Both the position numbers and the translations under genes were made by a program. The notes beneath the pieces were generated by a model, which searched no databases, had not been told where the DNA came from, and saw only the letters and a program-made list of their open reading frames with translations. From assembly GCA_914767715.1 (NCBI GenBank), contig OU612065.1:23064001-23128000 (forward strand): a stretch of DNA of 64,000 nt, read 5' to 3'. Within the stretch, counting starts at the first letter, position 1; each line of letters starts with the position of its first letter. This DNA is from Membranipora membranacea. Lineage: Eukaryota > Bryozoa > Gymnolaemata > Cheilostomatida > Membraniporidae. Positions 26,890 to 37,943 of the stretch are shown here, piece by piece.

Positions 26890-27290
26890 TCACATTGTGA
26901 GAACACTTGAATGTGCCAGGCTTCTGTCCTCCCATGCTGGATATTTGGCTGTTGGCCAATAAAGAATGGGAAAGCAATAAAATAATTTAAGCTTTAAATT
27001 GCGAAATTTGGTAGCTCTCAAACACTTTCTCAACTGCAAAAAGTATTGATCGCTCCCAGCAAATGACTGACAATAAATATCCACAATTCTCATTTATATA
27101 TACATCATGTATATTGACATAAAGTCTTGATGCAAACAAGGTTTCTGTTAATCGATTCGAAAAAACTATTTCCTTTGCTATGTTCACCTTTGAATCCATG
27201 GCCGCGGTAATGAGTATTCAAAAAATTTAAACAGAATGCTTGATGCCGTTTGGTCGCTCTCGGACTGAAAAAATATCCATATCCAATTTA
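26890..27290 (-). pseudogene. Inverted relic of PAN/C-type-lectin gene: promoter and first exon
   Basis: Read on the minus strand, this matches the upstream region and first exon of the intact lectin gene at 32204. Shared blocks include the TATA-box area, GGATATTTATTGTCAGT, GAGCTACCAAATTTCGCAAT, CAACAGCCAAATAT and AGCATGGGAGGAC, then TTCAAGTG. Homology stops near 26896, inside the PAN domain. The signal-peptide region has small insertions and deletions and a stop, so it cannot code for the protein. It is a third, inverted copy of the family in this window. Confidence 0.8.
27093..27100 (-). promoter_or_regulatory. TATA box of the inverted lectin relic
   Basis: TATATAAA on the minus strand, in the same context (ATGATG before, ATG then GAATTGTGG after) as the box at 32093-32100 upstream of the intact gene. 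Its retention in the relic is what marks the upstream region as promoter rather than chance AT-rich DNA. Confidence 0.5.
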
Positions 27291-28118
27291 AAACAAGGTC
27301 AAATGAATAACTGCAGTCTTTAAACGGCAACCATAAATGGGCAGTAAAGAATATGCTAGGCAGCATATGTTTTGTGCATGATGCGGTGCAAAACTCAATG
27401 TAGTTCCTGACTCTAAGTGTAACACTTCAGTTTAGGGGAGGTTCCAAGACATTGCTGTAATAAGCACAGGCTAAATAATAATAGGAACAGGAAGCTGCTC
27501 TGTGGTATTCTATTTTAGCTGAGTTAGAGTACCTGATTGATGAAATGTTTCACGAGAATTCTGGCTGAATAATTATTCGAATTAGATTTTGTCTTTTTCC
27601 CTATGCAGAAAGTGCAATCTGCTATCAATCAATGAGAAGTTGTTTGAAACCCTGGTTGCCCCTTAAATGGAAAATGATATTAAATGGCAGTAAAAGATAC
27701 TCATTGAAAACTGTTTTTGAAGTAAATCCTGCAATGGTCCTAGCTGTGAATCCCAGTATCGCATCTTATCTGCTGCGAAGCAGTGTGGCTAAATTCAATC
27801 AAATATCTTGTGCTAAGAACATTGAGATGGAGCTTTGATGGCACCTGCGATCCCACCTACAGCTATCGTGTAAGGTACAACACCCATATTTGACCAAAGA
27901 CAGGCCTGTTGAACCACTGCTCAAAGAAAATAAACCTTTTAAGGGTTTTCAAGGCTGTTTGAAAGCAAGAGTTGAAAAGTTTTGCCCCCCTCCCCTTGTC
28001 CATATGCTCTCGTCAACAGAGCTTTTCAATACAGCATTACCCCTATTGTGGTGTAATGACCTGAAGGCAATTAATTGTTAATTGTTTGCATTAATTTTTA
28101 AATTCCCATCATCAAATA

Positions 28119-28199
28119 TAGTAGCCCATGTTGATGCTGAGTATGATGATCTGCTGGAGAGTTTTTTTGGCACGATAATAGCTTAATAGAGTTAGAGTA
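28119..28199 (+). pseudogene. Relic of a C-type-lectin last exon
   Basis: The sequence GATGCTGAGTATGATGATC through TTTGGCACGATAATAGCTTA aligns to the final exon of both lectin copies (GATGCTCAATATGATGGTG, TTTGGCACGATCACAGCTCG). The frame is broken, the 5' half of the exon is missing and the 3' half fades after the equivalent of the Ile-Gly-Leu-Glu-Glu stretch. It abuts the first exon of the next copy, so a fourth copy once lay here or a recombination joined a last exon to a first exon. Confidence 0.75.
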
Positions 28200-28204
28200 T
28201 TTAT

Positions 28205-29630
28205 CTCACACTGACGGTGAATGTAAAAGTTACTTTTTGCTGGGGAGAAAAATGGCAATTCAGAACTGTAATAGTTCTGTTGCTTACACAATCTCCTTTG
28301 GCCAACAGCCAAATATCGAGAATGGGAGAAGGGGAGCCTAGATCATTCAGGTGTACTCGCAACGTCACATTTCCGATTGCCGTGTATTCTGATTTGTCCC
28401 TTGGCGATCCAATCAGTTTGTCCAGCTTTGTAAAATGTATGGCGGCTTGTGGTCTAAATGAAATATGCATGGCAACTGGTTTCAACTACAACAACAACAT
28501 GTGCCAGCTGGTATTCTTTGACATCCAGATGATTAACGGGTTGGCCGCATCAGAAAAAGAAAACAACATAGTATGTTCAAAAGGTATGTACCAATAAATG
28601 AAAATATATAACACTGGTTTCCAATTCTGGTTAGAGAAATGTCTGGCAACAAGTTTGGGTGGTCTAAAGATTCAGGTTGTTATCAGGTTATCTTGGAGAA
28701 AACCCGTCACAGTTCTCCTTAGGGTCTAATCAAAATTAATCCTCATTTTCCGGCATAATCTTCTCATAAGATTTGTTTATAACATACTTTTGTTGATTTA
28801 AAAACCACAATAAAAACACATAATAATAATAATGAGAATAATAATAATAAGCTGTTGGATGATGGTGGATGGTCGGCTACTGATAGCGTCTTCATAAACC
28901 TTTAATGGCTCAAGTTAACTTTTCTTATTACAGAATACAGGCCGTGCCAAGAACACCAGTACTTCAATCCGATCCGTAAGAGCTGTGTGGAATTCAAGCA
29001 TAAAATTGACTCACCACATGATGCTTAAAAAACATGTGCAGTACAGCAAAGCAGATTGGTTATGTTGAATTCGGCAAAGACCATAGCTTGGTTCAGAGTA
29101 CTCAAGAAACTGTATGGTAAGTTGGAAAGCTTCCTCTTGTTTAGGGATAAACAAATCTAATCGGGTAACAAAGGTTATTAGATGAAATAATAAAATTTAA
29201 GTCATAACCGATTTATTATCAAGCAATTGATAAAACTTACCCCTGTAAGTTGTCTACTATCAGGTCCATTGCCGATTGTGCTGCCTAAACCACATACCAT
29301 GTTCCTCTCAATGAAGTTTTGTGATCATTTTTTTGTTTCTATTTTTTTTTTCTGGCACTGAGTGCAAAACATTTCCAATGAGATGACATTGGCTTCCAAT
29401 AAAAGTATATAAATATAATTTTAGAATTTCGGCCACCAAGTTATGTATGCATTGTTTGTGCTGAATATGATGTTCTGCTGGAGAGGTTTGTTTGGTACGA
29501 TAACAGCTCGATAGGGCTTGAGGAGTTGTTTTGCGTCGATGGTAATGATTGCGTTCTGATGACCACCAAATTCAATGCCGCAAGCTGTCTAAGCTACTAT
29601 ACTGGATACGCCTGTGAGATTTCGCTCTGA
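28205..29630 (+). pseudogene. PAN/C-type-lectin-like gene copy A, disabled
   Basis: The three-exon layout is the same as the intact paralogue at 32204: first exon to 28583 (end of signal peptide plus PAN/Apple domain with six Cys), second 28934-29116 (start of C-type-lectin fold), third 29425-29630 (end of the fold, stop TGA). Splice sites and phases are conserved. Three faults are visible. The only ATG near the expected start (in GAGAAAAATGGC) is out of frame with the PAN domain because bases are missing from the signal-peptide region. The second exon has an in-frame TAA at 29026-29028 where the paralogue has CAA. The TATA region is replaced by the relic last exon. The PAN and lectin halves are otherwise well kept, so inactivation looks recent, or a truncated secreted PAN protein is still made. 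Confidence 0.8.
28820..28849 (+). repeat. AAT microsatellite
   Basis: An (AAT)n tract with one interruption lies in the first intron of the disabled lectin copy. Confidence 0.8.
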
Positions 29631-29783
29631 AATACTTGACACCTATGAAATCATATTCTGAGATCTAAGTTGTGTCAGGTGGTGTCTGACACTGCCTGGT
29701 TGTGTCACTTAATGAATTGATGCTCGTTGTTTAAACTTATGTTTTCCATTATCTTTCATTTGATGCCACGTAAAACATTCGAA

Positions 29784-29789
29784 AATAAA
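29784..29789 (+). terminator. Polyadenylation signal of lectin copy A
   Basis: AATAAA about 155 bp after the stop. The 3' flanks of the two lectin copies stay similar up to this area (GTTGTGTCAGGTGGTGTC in both), which supports a shared 3' UTR. Confidence 0.5.
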
Positions 29790-29889
29790 TTTTATATAGA
29801 TTTTCCTTTTTTTTCCGAAGCAGATTAAGTCAGGGACTTCTATCCATGAATGGGGATATTTATAGAAATATATAAAAATCATTACAAAT

Positions 29890-30488
29890 GTATATGATTA
29901 CAATTTCTGTGGCTCATATTCTCTAATGTTACAATGACCAAAGTGTTCTCAATTTCAATGTTTCTCTTTTCGTACACAATAATGGTTAGTGCATATTGTT
30001 TTTTTTCCTGTATGACATTCAACTTACAATATATATCTTTGGTGAGCAACATAAGATGACTCTGGAAGAATTCGATAATCAGTGATAGATCTTCTGGATC
30101 CAATGTCTGCATCAAGATGTTGTCAAAAAGTCATCCGTTAAACTACGATAGCCCAAGAGTTATATCTTTTTCCCTTAACCCTTGAACTGCGCCGATTCAA
30201 GGCCCAATCATAAAAATTCTGTGTACCAGAACACACAAATCAGAAAAAAAAAATTTAATTCTCTCCTACTGTAGAATAGTTTGTTTTGACCTGCGTTGAT
30301 GTTGTCTTGCCTCGGTCTCAGTAGGGGAGGTATTGGGAATGGACAAGAATCGGACCTTGTATTGGACCTCTTACACGATAGCTGTAGACAGGACCGCAGG
30401 CGCAATCGAAGCTCCATCTTAGTGCTCTTAGCACAAGGATTTGTATATATGATTTAGTTTTGCCACACCGCTTCGCAACACATAAGAA
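29890..30488. other. Gene-free spacer
   Basis: No exon-like open frame with splice sites and no recognisable repeat is seen between the lectin pseudogene 3' end and the hAT-like element. Confidence 0.5.
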
Positions 30489-30957
30489 TAGGGCTGTGAA
30501 AATATTGCGTTATTTAGAAGATTAACGAAATTAATCCATAATAAGATTAATCTGATTGATTCAAAGATTAATTTTAATCTTAAATTTCACCTTATTGGCT
30601 GTTGAGGCCAATGAGAACATGCGATATCGAGATGAAAAGTATAGGGCTATGCTGATTGCAAGAAAAAGGTTTAAAAGTCTGGTCAGGTTTTCTAAAAACA
30701 AAACTAAAGGTGATTAAATTTACATGTAGCTATGAAATAATGACTCAATCACTCAAAGAAAGTTTCATATTTTGAGAGGAAAGCTCATCATTAGTCCATA
30801 TCTATAAAAAAAGATATTGTTGTGGTTTGAGTTCTGCTTCAGTGAGTGGTCCTGTAATCAACCAGATGGGAAGATTGAAATTAAGAGTAATTGCAGATTA
30901 ACTGAACATGTCACGGTTAAGATTAAGATCAATTTTCTTAAACCTTGCACAGCCCTA
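30489..30957. mobile_element. hAT-like MITE (469 bp)
   Basis: The termini are inverted: TAGGGCTGTG on the left and CACAGCCCTA on the right, close to the AGGGcTGTGCA ends typical of hAT elements. The 8 bp outside are CATAAGAA (30481-30488) and TATAAGAA (30958-30965), a target duplication with one mismatch, which is the hAT length. Subterminal GATTAA/TTAATC motifs recur near both ends. There is no transposase, so it is nonautonomous. Confidence 0.75.
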
Positions 30958-31019
30958 TATAAGAAGGAATATTGGGATTCACAGCTAGGACCCTTGCAGG
31001 ATTTATGTCAAAAGCAGTT

Positions 31020-31610
31020 TTAAAGGCCAAGCCCAATGAAGTTCTAAGTGTTGTCATGTTTTACTTTAGGTGATGAGCTTTCAGATGAGCCATTGGACAA
31101 GATTCTACACCTACCACAACCAGATCTGCTGATGCTCAAAGATGACATCTCCATCAAACAGTCAATAAATTCAGTCACATTGAGAAACCATTTAAATGTC
31201 CTTGACCTTCTGACGTCATAGACAGTGTTGAACATCTGCCACTAATGGTTTTTACTGTTTGTATCATCCATTGTTATTTGATTGTTCCTAGCAAAAATAT
31301 CCAATAAAAATGAAGGTGATTGTAGCCTGATATCTTATTCACTTATTCCAAAGATTTTGAGGGGATCTGTACCATCACTCCCCTAATATTTGGTATCATA
31401 TATCATATATTCGGTATCACAGTAATTTAAGAAAACACTGCTTGTGACGTCATGAGCTGGGACCATGACTGTTTTCATGAAGCATCAGCTTTGAGCATCA
31501 ACAGATCTGCCTGTGGTAGGTGTTGAGTTTTGTCCAATGGCTCAAATGAGAGCGTAGAACCTCATGAAAAACATACAGTAAGTTAGAACTTCATTGGGCT
31601 TGGCCTTTAA
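31020..31610. mobile_element. TTAA-flanked foldback MITE (piggyBac-like)
   Basis: The element at 31024-31606 begins AGGCCAAGCCCAATGAAGTT and ends with its reverse complement. TTAA sits immediately outside each end (31020-31023, 31607-31610), the target duplication of piggyBac-type transposons. The inverted homology continues inward for about 170-200 bp per arm (for example GAGCCATTGGACAA and ATGCTCAAAG on the left, complements on the right). It has no coding capacity and lies between the two lectin copies. Confidence 0.8.
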
Positions 31611-31950
31611 GTGATTATCTTTTACTGCCATTTAATATCATTTTCAAATTAAAAACTTTAAATATGATAGGGATATTATTTCCGCCCAGAGGCGATTGTA
31701 AGAATTTTTCACTTCTAAATCACGCAGTTTAATGATTATCTTTTACTGCTATTTTATATGATCTTCAAATCGGATATGGATATCTTTTCCGACTGAAGGC
31801 GATTGAAAGAATATTTTACATCTAAATCATATGGTAGCATTTTCAAATTGAAAACTGGCAGTTTTGATTTGAAAGTGATTTAAAATGGATATGGATATTT
31901 TCTGGCCAAAGTAAAATTGAAGGAGTTTTGCACTTTCAAATGAAAATTGG
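31611..31950 (+). repeat. Three degenerate ~110-bp tandem units upstream of lectin copy B
   Basis: Units starting near 31611, 31731 and 31830 share the order ATTATCTTTTACTGC (first two), CATTTTCAAATT or ATCTTCAAAT, GGATATGGATAT or GGGATATTATT, and GGCGATTG-AAG with a following A/T-rich block. The motif ACTGCCATTTAATATCATTT also appears inverted at about 27670-27695, near the other copies. They may be promoter-proximal duplications or a minor repeat. Confidence 0.5.
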
Positions 31951-32092
31951 TATCGAGTATTCTGATAACATCCTGTGAAACTCATCACAGCAAAATTGAA
32001 TCCAATGGTGAAATAAGGAAATAAGGTTTTTTCAGATTGATCAACAGGAACCTCGGTTGCACCCAAACTTTATGTCATACATACATGATGAA

Positions 32093-32100
32093 TATATAAA
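32093..32100 (+). promoter_or_regulatory. TATA box of the intact lectin gene
   Basis: TATATAAA lies 104 bp before the ATG at 32204. The box and its surroundings are conserved in the inverted relic at 27093-27100, which supports promoter function. The transcription start would fall near 32125-32130. Confidence 0.55.
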
Positions 32101-32203
32101 TGTGAACTGAGGATATTTATTGTCAGTTATTTGCTGGACATCCAAGGGTGCAAACTGTCACATATCTGTCAAAGTAACGATCAATACTCTTCCCGCGGAG
32201 AAA

Positions 32204-33376
32204 ATGATCGGGAGCTACCAAATTTCGCAATTTAAAGCTCTACTTTTTCTGTTGCTTACGCATTTTCCTTCGACCAACAGCCAAATATTCAGCATGGGAG
32301 GACGGGAGCCCAGCACTTTCAAGTGTAATCACAACGTCGCCTTTCCGGTAGCTGTGCTTTTTGATTTGACTCTTTGTTATCCAATCAGTTTGGCCAGCTT
32401 TGCACAATGTATGGCAGCTTGTGTTCTAAATGAGATGTGCATGGCAGCTGGCTTCAACTACAACAATAAGATGTGCCAGTTAGTATTCTTCGATATCCGG
32501 ATGATTGATGGGTTGGCCTCACCAGAAAAAGAAAACAACACAGTATGCTCAAAAGGTATGTATCTCTAATTTTTGTAAGTTGTTCCCTCAAAAATTCTAT
32601 CGACACTGTGTCATATTAAAACTTTAAATTTGGAAACTTCTCACAGCTTCTTCATAATCTAATTAACAGTAATCCTCGTTTTTTGCCAGCAGATTCTTCT
32701 CCCAAGCTGGATGGAGATATAGAACCGATAAACAATTTTACGCACTCTTCATGACTAAAGTTTAAATTTATTCTTACAGAATACAGGCCTTGTCAAGAAC
32801 ACCAGTACTTCAACCCGATCCGTAAGAGCTGTGTTGAATTCATCCATAGGAAGGACTCGCCCTGGGAGGCTCAACACAAATGCGCTTTGCAGCAAGGCAG
32901 ACTGGTCATGTTAAATTCAGCAAAGGCGTTAGCTTGGTTCAGAGAACTTCAGAGATTGTACTCAGCAGGTTAGTTGGACAGTTATCTTTGTTTACAAAAG
33001 TATTTAGAAAACATAATAAAATGCAATGTATCACTAATCGATTATCATGCAAAACTGCCCCGCTCTGGTTGTGTTTACATTTTACATTCCCCCATTACAT
33101 GTGCTGTAGTAACACGCACACAATGTTTCCCGAAAGGGATATTTTATTTATTTTCTAACAGTTTTAGAGTTCCGATGGAATGAAATAGCCATTGTGGATG
33201 CTCAATATGATGGTGTGTTGGGGAGGTTTGTTTGGCACGATCACAGCTCGATAGGGCTTGAGGAGTTGTCTCACACTAAAGGCAAAGATTGTGTTGTGAT
33301 GACCACCAGCACCAACTTTCACACCATTAGTTGTCTAAGCTACTATTCTAGATATGCTTGTGAGATTTCGCTCTGA
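32204..33376 (+). CDS. Secreted PAN/Apple plus C-type-lectin-like protein (copy B, intact)
   Basis: Three exons, 32204-32555, 32780-32968 and 33162-33376, join in frame to 251 aa; every junction is GT-AG with matching phase 1. Residues 1-27 form a signal peptide (hydrophobic core ALLFLLLTHF), so the product is secreted. Residues about 35-117 form a PAN/Apple-like domain with Cys spacing as in QCMAACVLNEMC and GFNYNNKMC. Residues about 120-251 form a C-type-lectin-like domain: CVEFIHRKDSPWEAQHKC at the start, then FVWHD, a late Cys (KDCVV) and YACEI at the end. The EPN/QPD and WND motifs of calcium-dependent sugar binding are absent, so the ligand is unknown. The first ATG in frame with the signal peptide was chosen. 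Its upstream neighbour at 28205 is a disabled duplicate. An immune or adhesive role is a family-level guess. Confidence 0.85.
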
Positions 33377-33544
33377 GATACTTGACACATATGAAATCAT
33401 ATTATGAAATGTAAGTTGTGTCAGGTGGTGTCCGACACTGCCAGGTCGTGTCACTAAAGAGTTGTTGTTCAGGTTAACTGTGTTGCTGCTTGTTTAGATA
33501 TTTTTTTTGGATTATTTCACATCATGTAAAACATTTGAAAGATG

Positions 33545-33550
33545 AATAAA
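33545..33550 (+). terminator. Polyadenylation signal of lectin copy B
   Basis: AATAAA 169 bp after the stop codon, followed by further AATAAA-like hexamers near 33573-33590, in a 3' flank similar to that of copy A. Confidence 0.5.
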
Positions 33551-33778
33551 CGAAAGAATTAATAGCATAAATGAATAAAGAATGAATAAAAATGTTATAT
33601 ATATATAGATGTTAGAAATGCCCAGATTCTTATGGTTGATATTATTCTCGGTTTGAATATTCCTTCTTTTTGTATTCAACAATAGCGTTTGTATATTGTA
33701 AATGTTTTTGTTTGTCATTCCACTCAAATGAATATCCTTGATATCAACATCGATGACTCTGAGAGAATTAAATAATCA

Positions 33779-33835
33779 GTCTGAACCATAGATTTAAAAA
33801 GATTCAAAAACTGTTTTTAAATCTATGGTCTGAAC
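33779..33835. mobile_element. 41-bp palindromic micro-element with 8-bp target duplication
   Basis: The 33787-33827 core begins CATAGATTTAAAAA and ends TTTTTAAATCTATG, inverted arms of 14 bp around a short spacer. Identical 8-bp GTCTGAAC flanks it (33779-33786, 33828-33835). Same architecture and ends as the element at 46161-46210. Confidence 0.75.
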
Positions 33836-36800
33836 CCAGTGACTGCCTCCAGATGTTAACCAGAGCTCATCCTCTGATCTAAATGATAAAAATTGAAAAG
33901 CATGATCATCACCTCACTTTCCTTGCTAAATTATGCACTATTTTGAATAAGTATTAACACTTAAGTGCATAGTATAAAAGAACATGTTATTCCAAATCAC
34001 TCTTTCTGAAAGGGCTGTGCTACGTCTAAATCAACTTATGGTATGCCCACTGCTTATCTCTGGACGACGGTAAGGCGGTGCTTCAAACCGTTATTTTCAT
34101 ATATGAAAGCTAAAGCTAGACTAAATCATAGTGAAAAACTACAGAAATTGTCTAGGGTCAAAAATTTACTTTGATTAATGTGCCAATTTCCACCTTACTT
34201 TTTAAATGATAGTGCTGCAGACCACATCTGGAATGGTATAATACCAATGAATTATTTCTATATGTCTGAGCGCAGTGGTGAATTGTACGGGTACTACGTC
34301 TATGTTCCCTATTAATTTTATGACGCAACTTATTTTTCATAACCATTCAACTCTGAACTGTATGTTTTTACTATTCATGTGTACATTCTCAAACCAACCG
34401 TCATATGTTACATTCATGGGAAAATTTTAAAGATGAGTTTTTTTATTGAAAAAGCGACTCTTTTGAGGGATAATTATTAGTATGTTGTCTTCTTTTTGTA
34501 CAAGAAAAGACAATCCTAATACTACAAGAATATTCTTAATTAACTAATATTATTCCTATCGGCTGTTGAATGAAAGCCTTCATAAGTCCACTGCATGCAA
34601 CTTGCTAGTGCACTTATCTTCAAGATTTTTAGGGACCAAAAAAGAGTTTGATTTTCTGTCAGGTTTGTTTTCTATTGAGATTTATTGGTATTTGAACTGA
34701 GTGCGGAAAATAGGATTGTCAATATCACCTTCGTAACCCGAACAGGATGTAGAGAGGATATTGGAATGGAAAATTGAACAATTGGGTCAGATACGTCACT
34801 CGTCACAGATAAGAAGACTGAGGACATGGGAACCTTCTAAATTAAGAATGACTGCAGAGCAAAGGTATGTGGAACGTGGAGTGTGGAATATCTTTGCATC
34901 CTTTATACACTGATTAGAGAGAACGCTTTGAAGGAAAAGGTTTTGAAAAGATAATGATCCATAGCAGTCCGAGTATATCCGAGTATTTGTTCATTGGAAC
35001 TGTTGAAGCTAGGTGAGCTTGTTACATAAACATGGCAATGAATAAAGTGTTGCTTTTTTATAACTTTATTTAATGATAAGTTAATTCTGTGAAAATGATT
35101 ATAGTAAATAAATTAGTCCACGTGCAGCCACCTCCTAACTTTCACATCCTAGCTTGCCGAATATGATTTGACTGGTTAAACTGGTAGATTTTTTGAGCTG
35201 ATACATATGGTTATGTTGTATCTTACATTATGTTGCACAGTAAACAGCTAATTGCAAAAAGGGTGCCAGCAAATTAAAAATTATCAAAAATGAATAAGTT
35301 TCATCATAAATGGCTGTAATCCTGGAAAAATAGCAACAATAGCGGCAAAACAAAGAATCAGATCTTTGCGACTATCCAAAGCCAATTATTAAAGCGGAAG
35401 CAAAATGTTACCAGTAGTTTCATAGTTCTATACGGAAGATATATGGGTTAATTACAACCGATGTCGGCTGTTTCTTGGTATAGAAGTGGATAGGCCTGGC
35501 CTATGAACAATTTTCATGTAATTGTATTGTTTTATATACCATCGGAAAGTTTGTCAATATCCCAGAGAACAAATTTTCAAAGACGTCACATGACATAATG
35601 TTATCATTATTCATATAAATCTACTGCTCTAATGAAATCATTCAAGCAAAAGACGCTGGAATTTTCTTTGCATTTCTGATCTCAATGAGCCTAGAATCTT
35701 TGGATAAAAATACAAAGCAATGGCTTTGTCCTCTCCCCAATGTTGTCAAAAGAGTTGTTGATTTTGCGACAAAAAGAACACTTTAAAAATACGCTTTGTA
35801 CCATAAATGTATTTGGGGAGCCTCTTTAATATTATCAAGCTGCTAGCACAAGATATTCTTACTCATATCTATAGGCATCTGAAAAAAACATCTACGGCTC
35901 TCATGACAAAACAGTTGGAGTGGGGCGACACCATAGACTTAATATTGTTTTTTCAGTCCATGGGTAACGCTTCTCTTACTTCTTACTGGCCAATTTCTGC
36001 TTATTCATAATAGCTCCACCCATTTCTACCAAAATATAATGGTCATGACAAGAGTTTATATTTTTGAAAGGACAATGCGTTCGAAAATAGCATCAGGTGT
36101 TGATTGACACTTAATCATTGCACAATTCCATGACACAACTAAATTGAATGTTGGCAGCGCCACTAGGGAGAGTGGGACAATGGTTTTCTTTATTGTCACT
36201 CTGAGGGCTTCGTACCCTTGGAAACCTATATTATTGTGATATTATTTTCTCATTTGTTGGGTGCCTCCTCAAGCAGGTGTCCTCTCCTTCCATATGCCAC
36301 GGGAATTTATCGTTTCATAAGCTCTGTACCAAATATTTTCATATCAATCCATACACCGAACTACCGATTTGTCCGAGATATCCAACCTCCTTCTAGGATA
36401 TTTGAGGTTTTTGAAGTTTGAAGTTTGTTTATTGCTGTTTCTGAGAAATCTTTCCTAATCTCAATCCTATTGAAGTGAAGGCAAAAATACTTATTGCTTC
36501 TAAGGAGCTTAGGTATGCCTCTTGTGGTTGTAGAGGTCACTGCATTTTATGTCAGGCACCCACTAGTTGAAACAGATCTTAAAAAGATGAGCCCATACCT
36601 ATTCAAAAACATAAATAAAAAACACATTTCCTTCACATTTATGGAATCAAAAAAATAATTTTCATCCTAGTCCAGCCAGGATAGCCAGCTGAATATGATG
36701 ACAATGAAATAAATAGAAGAAAAATCTCCTGGAATGATATTGCTGATTGAGGGTTTGAATGATACGATTTATTTCAGGTCCAATGCTATACAGGGCAAAT

Positions 36801-37426
36801 TTTCCATAGAGATATTTTACCATGTTGTATACAGCTACTTCAACATCATGTTATCTTGTGACTGAAAATGTTCTTTGTACAACAACTGCATAAGGACCGA
36901 CCGACAAATATGTCTATATATATTTACCTGACAAATATATCTTATATTCAACTTCTCCCTAATTGTTTCTTCCAGAGGTCACAAAGCCTGTCCAGCGGGT
37001 CATCTTTCTTGTCTGTATCCATCTATCTGCCCACCATTCCAGTTCAATGAAGTAGTTCGATTGATGAGCAGTAGTATCACTTTCAAACATATTCTTCCAA
37101 CGTACAGAACTTGCTTGTTGCTGTTTAATAAGAAACAGAAGATTGGCTGCCTCTAAAGAAGGATGCAAGGTGCCCTAAATCCTCATACTGAGAATGTGAT
37201 ACAAACTAAAAAACTAGAATGCATCCTAGAGGTGAGGCCATAAAAGACCTCTTGAACGCGGGTGTGCAGCGAGCTGCCAAAACTGTACTGGCACTAATCG
37301 ACCATTGGCAGTGACACTTTAATCTTAGCCAATAGGCCGAGAAGCGATCAGAATTTGCTTTTTTATTATAAGCTAGCTTGGAAGATATTACAGCCACAAC
37401 CACAACAATTTTTCTTTTTACACTAG
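33836..37426. other. Gene-free stretch upstream of the GPCR exons
   Basis: The missing TM1-TM2 exon(s) of the GPCR were looked for here and not found. Open frames are short and lack membrane-helix or splice context. No repeat of note was recognised. Confidence 0.5.
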
Positions 37427-37943
37427 CTACGATGGACTGCTGCTACATGTGGCCTAGTGTTCGTTCTAGTTAAAGTCATACAGACATGCAGCTGTTGGTA
37501 CTTTGTGATGGTGACAGTAGAGCGATTTGCTGTGATATACTTCCCTCTCAAGGCAACTATCTTACCCAATAAACATCTACAGCGCCCCTCCCACATCCAT
37601 CCCGCCTGGCCCTACCACTTCAAAACCCATGGATACAGCCCTGCTGAGTAACTATATTGAGAACACATTCGAAACCCATAATCTGAATATATTTGGGCAT
37701 CAATGGAACACTGGTTTTGGTGACTCATAACCTGGAACTATAGAAGCTGCCTTTCTTGATGGAACGCAGCGCCACCATCGCTGTGCAGCAGCGGACGGTC
37801 AATGCAACTAGACTGTAGACTATCCTGCAGGCAAGGAGTCTGTACCTCCCTGCTGCAGGCAGACCTGTTTTCCTGAGTGCTGATAACTACTAAATTACAA
37901 TACAGCCGTCAACAGGATGCAGTTGCACTTGTCCAGTAAGGCT

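Noticed and set aside
31044-31235. Small open frame between the lectin copies
   Set aside because: It lies wholly inside the TTAA foldback arm and has no homologue or splice context.
35932-35962. Third CATAG-type micro-palindrome
   Set aside because: The arms pair only partly and no 8-bp direct repeat flanks it.
36218-37168. TM1-TM2 exon of the GPCR upstream of 37427
   Set aside because: No open stretch here shows two membrane helices with the expected Asn and Asp motifs and splice sites.
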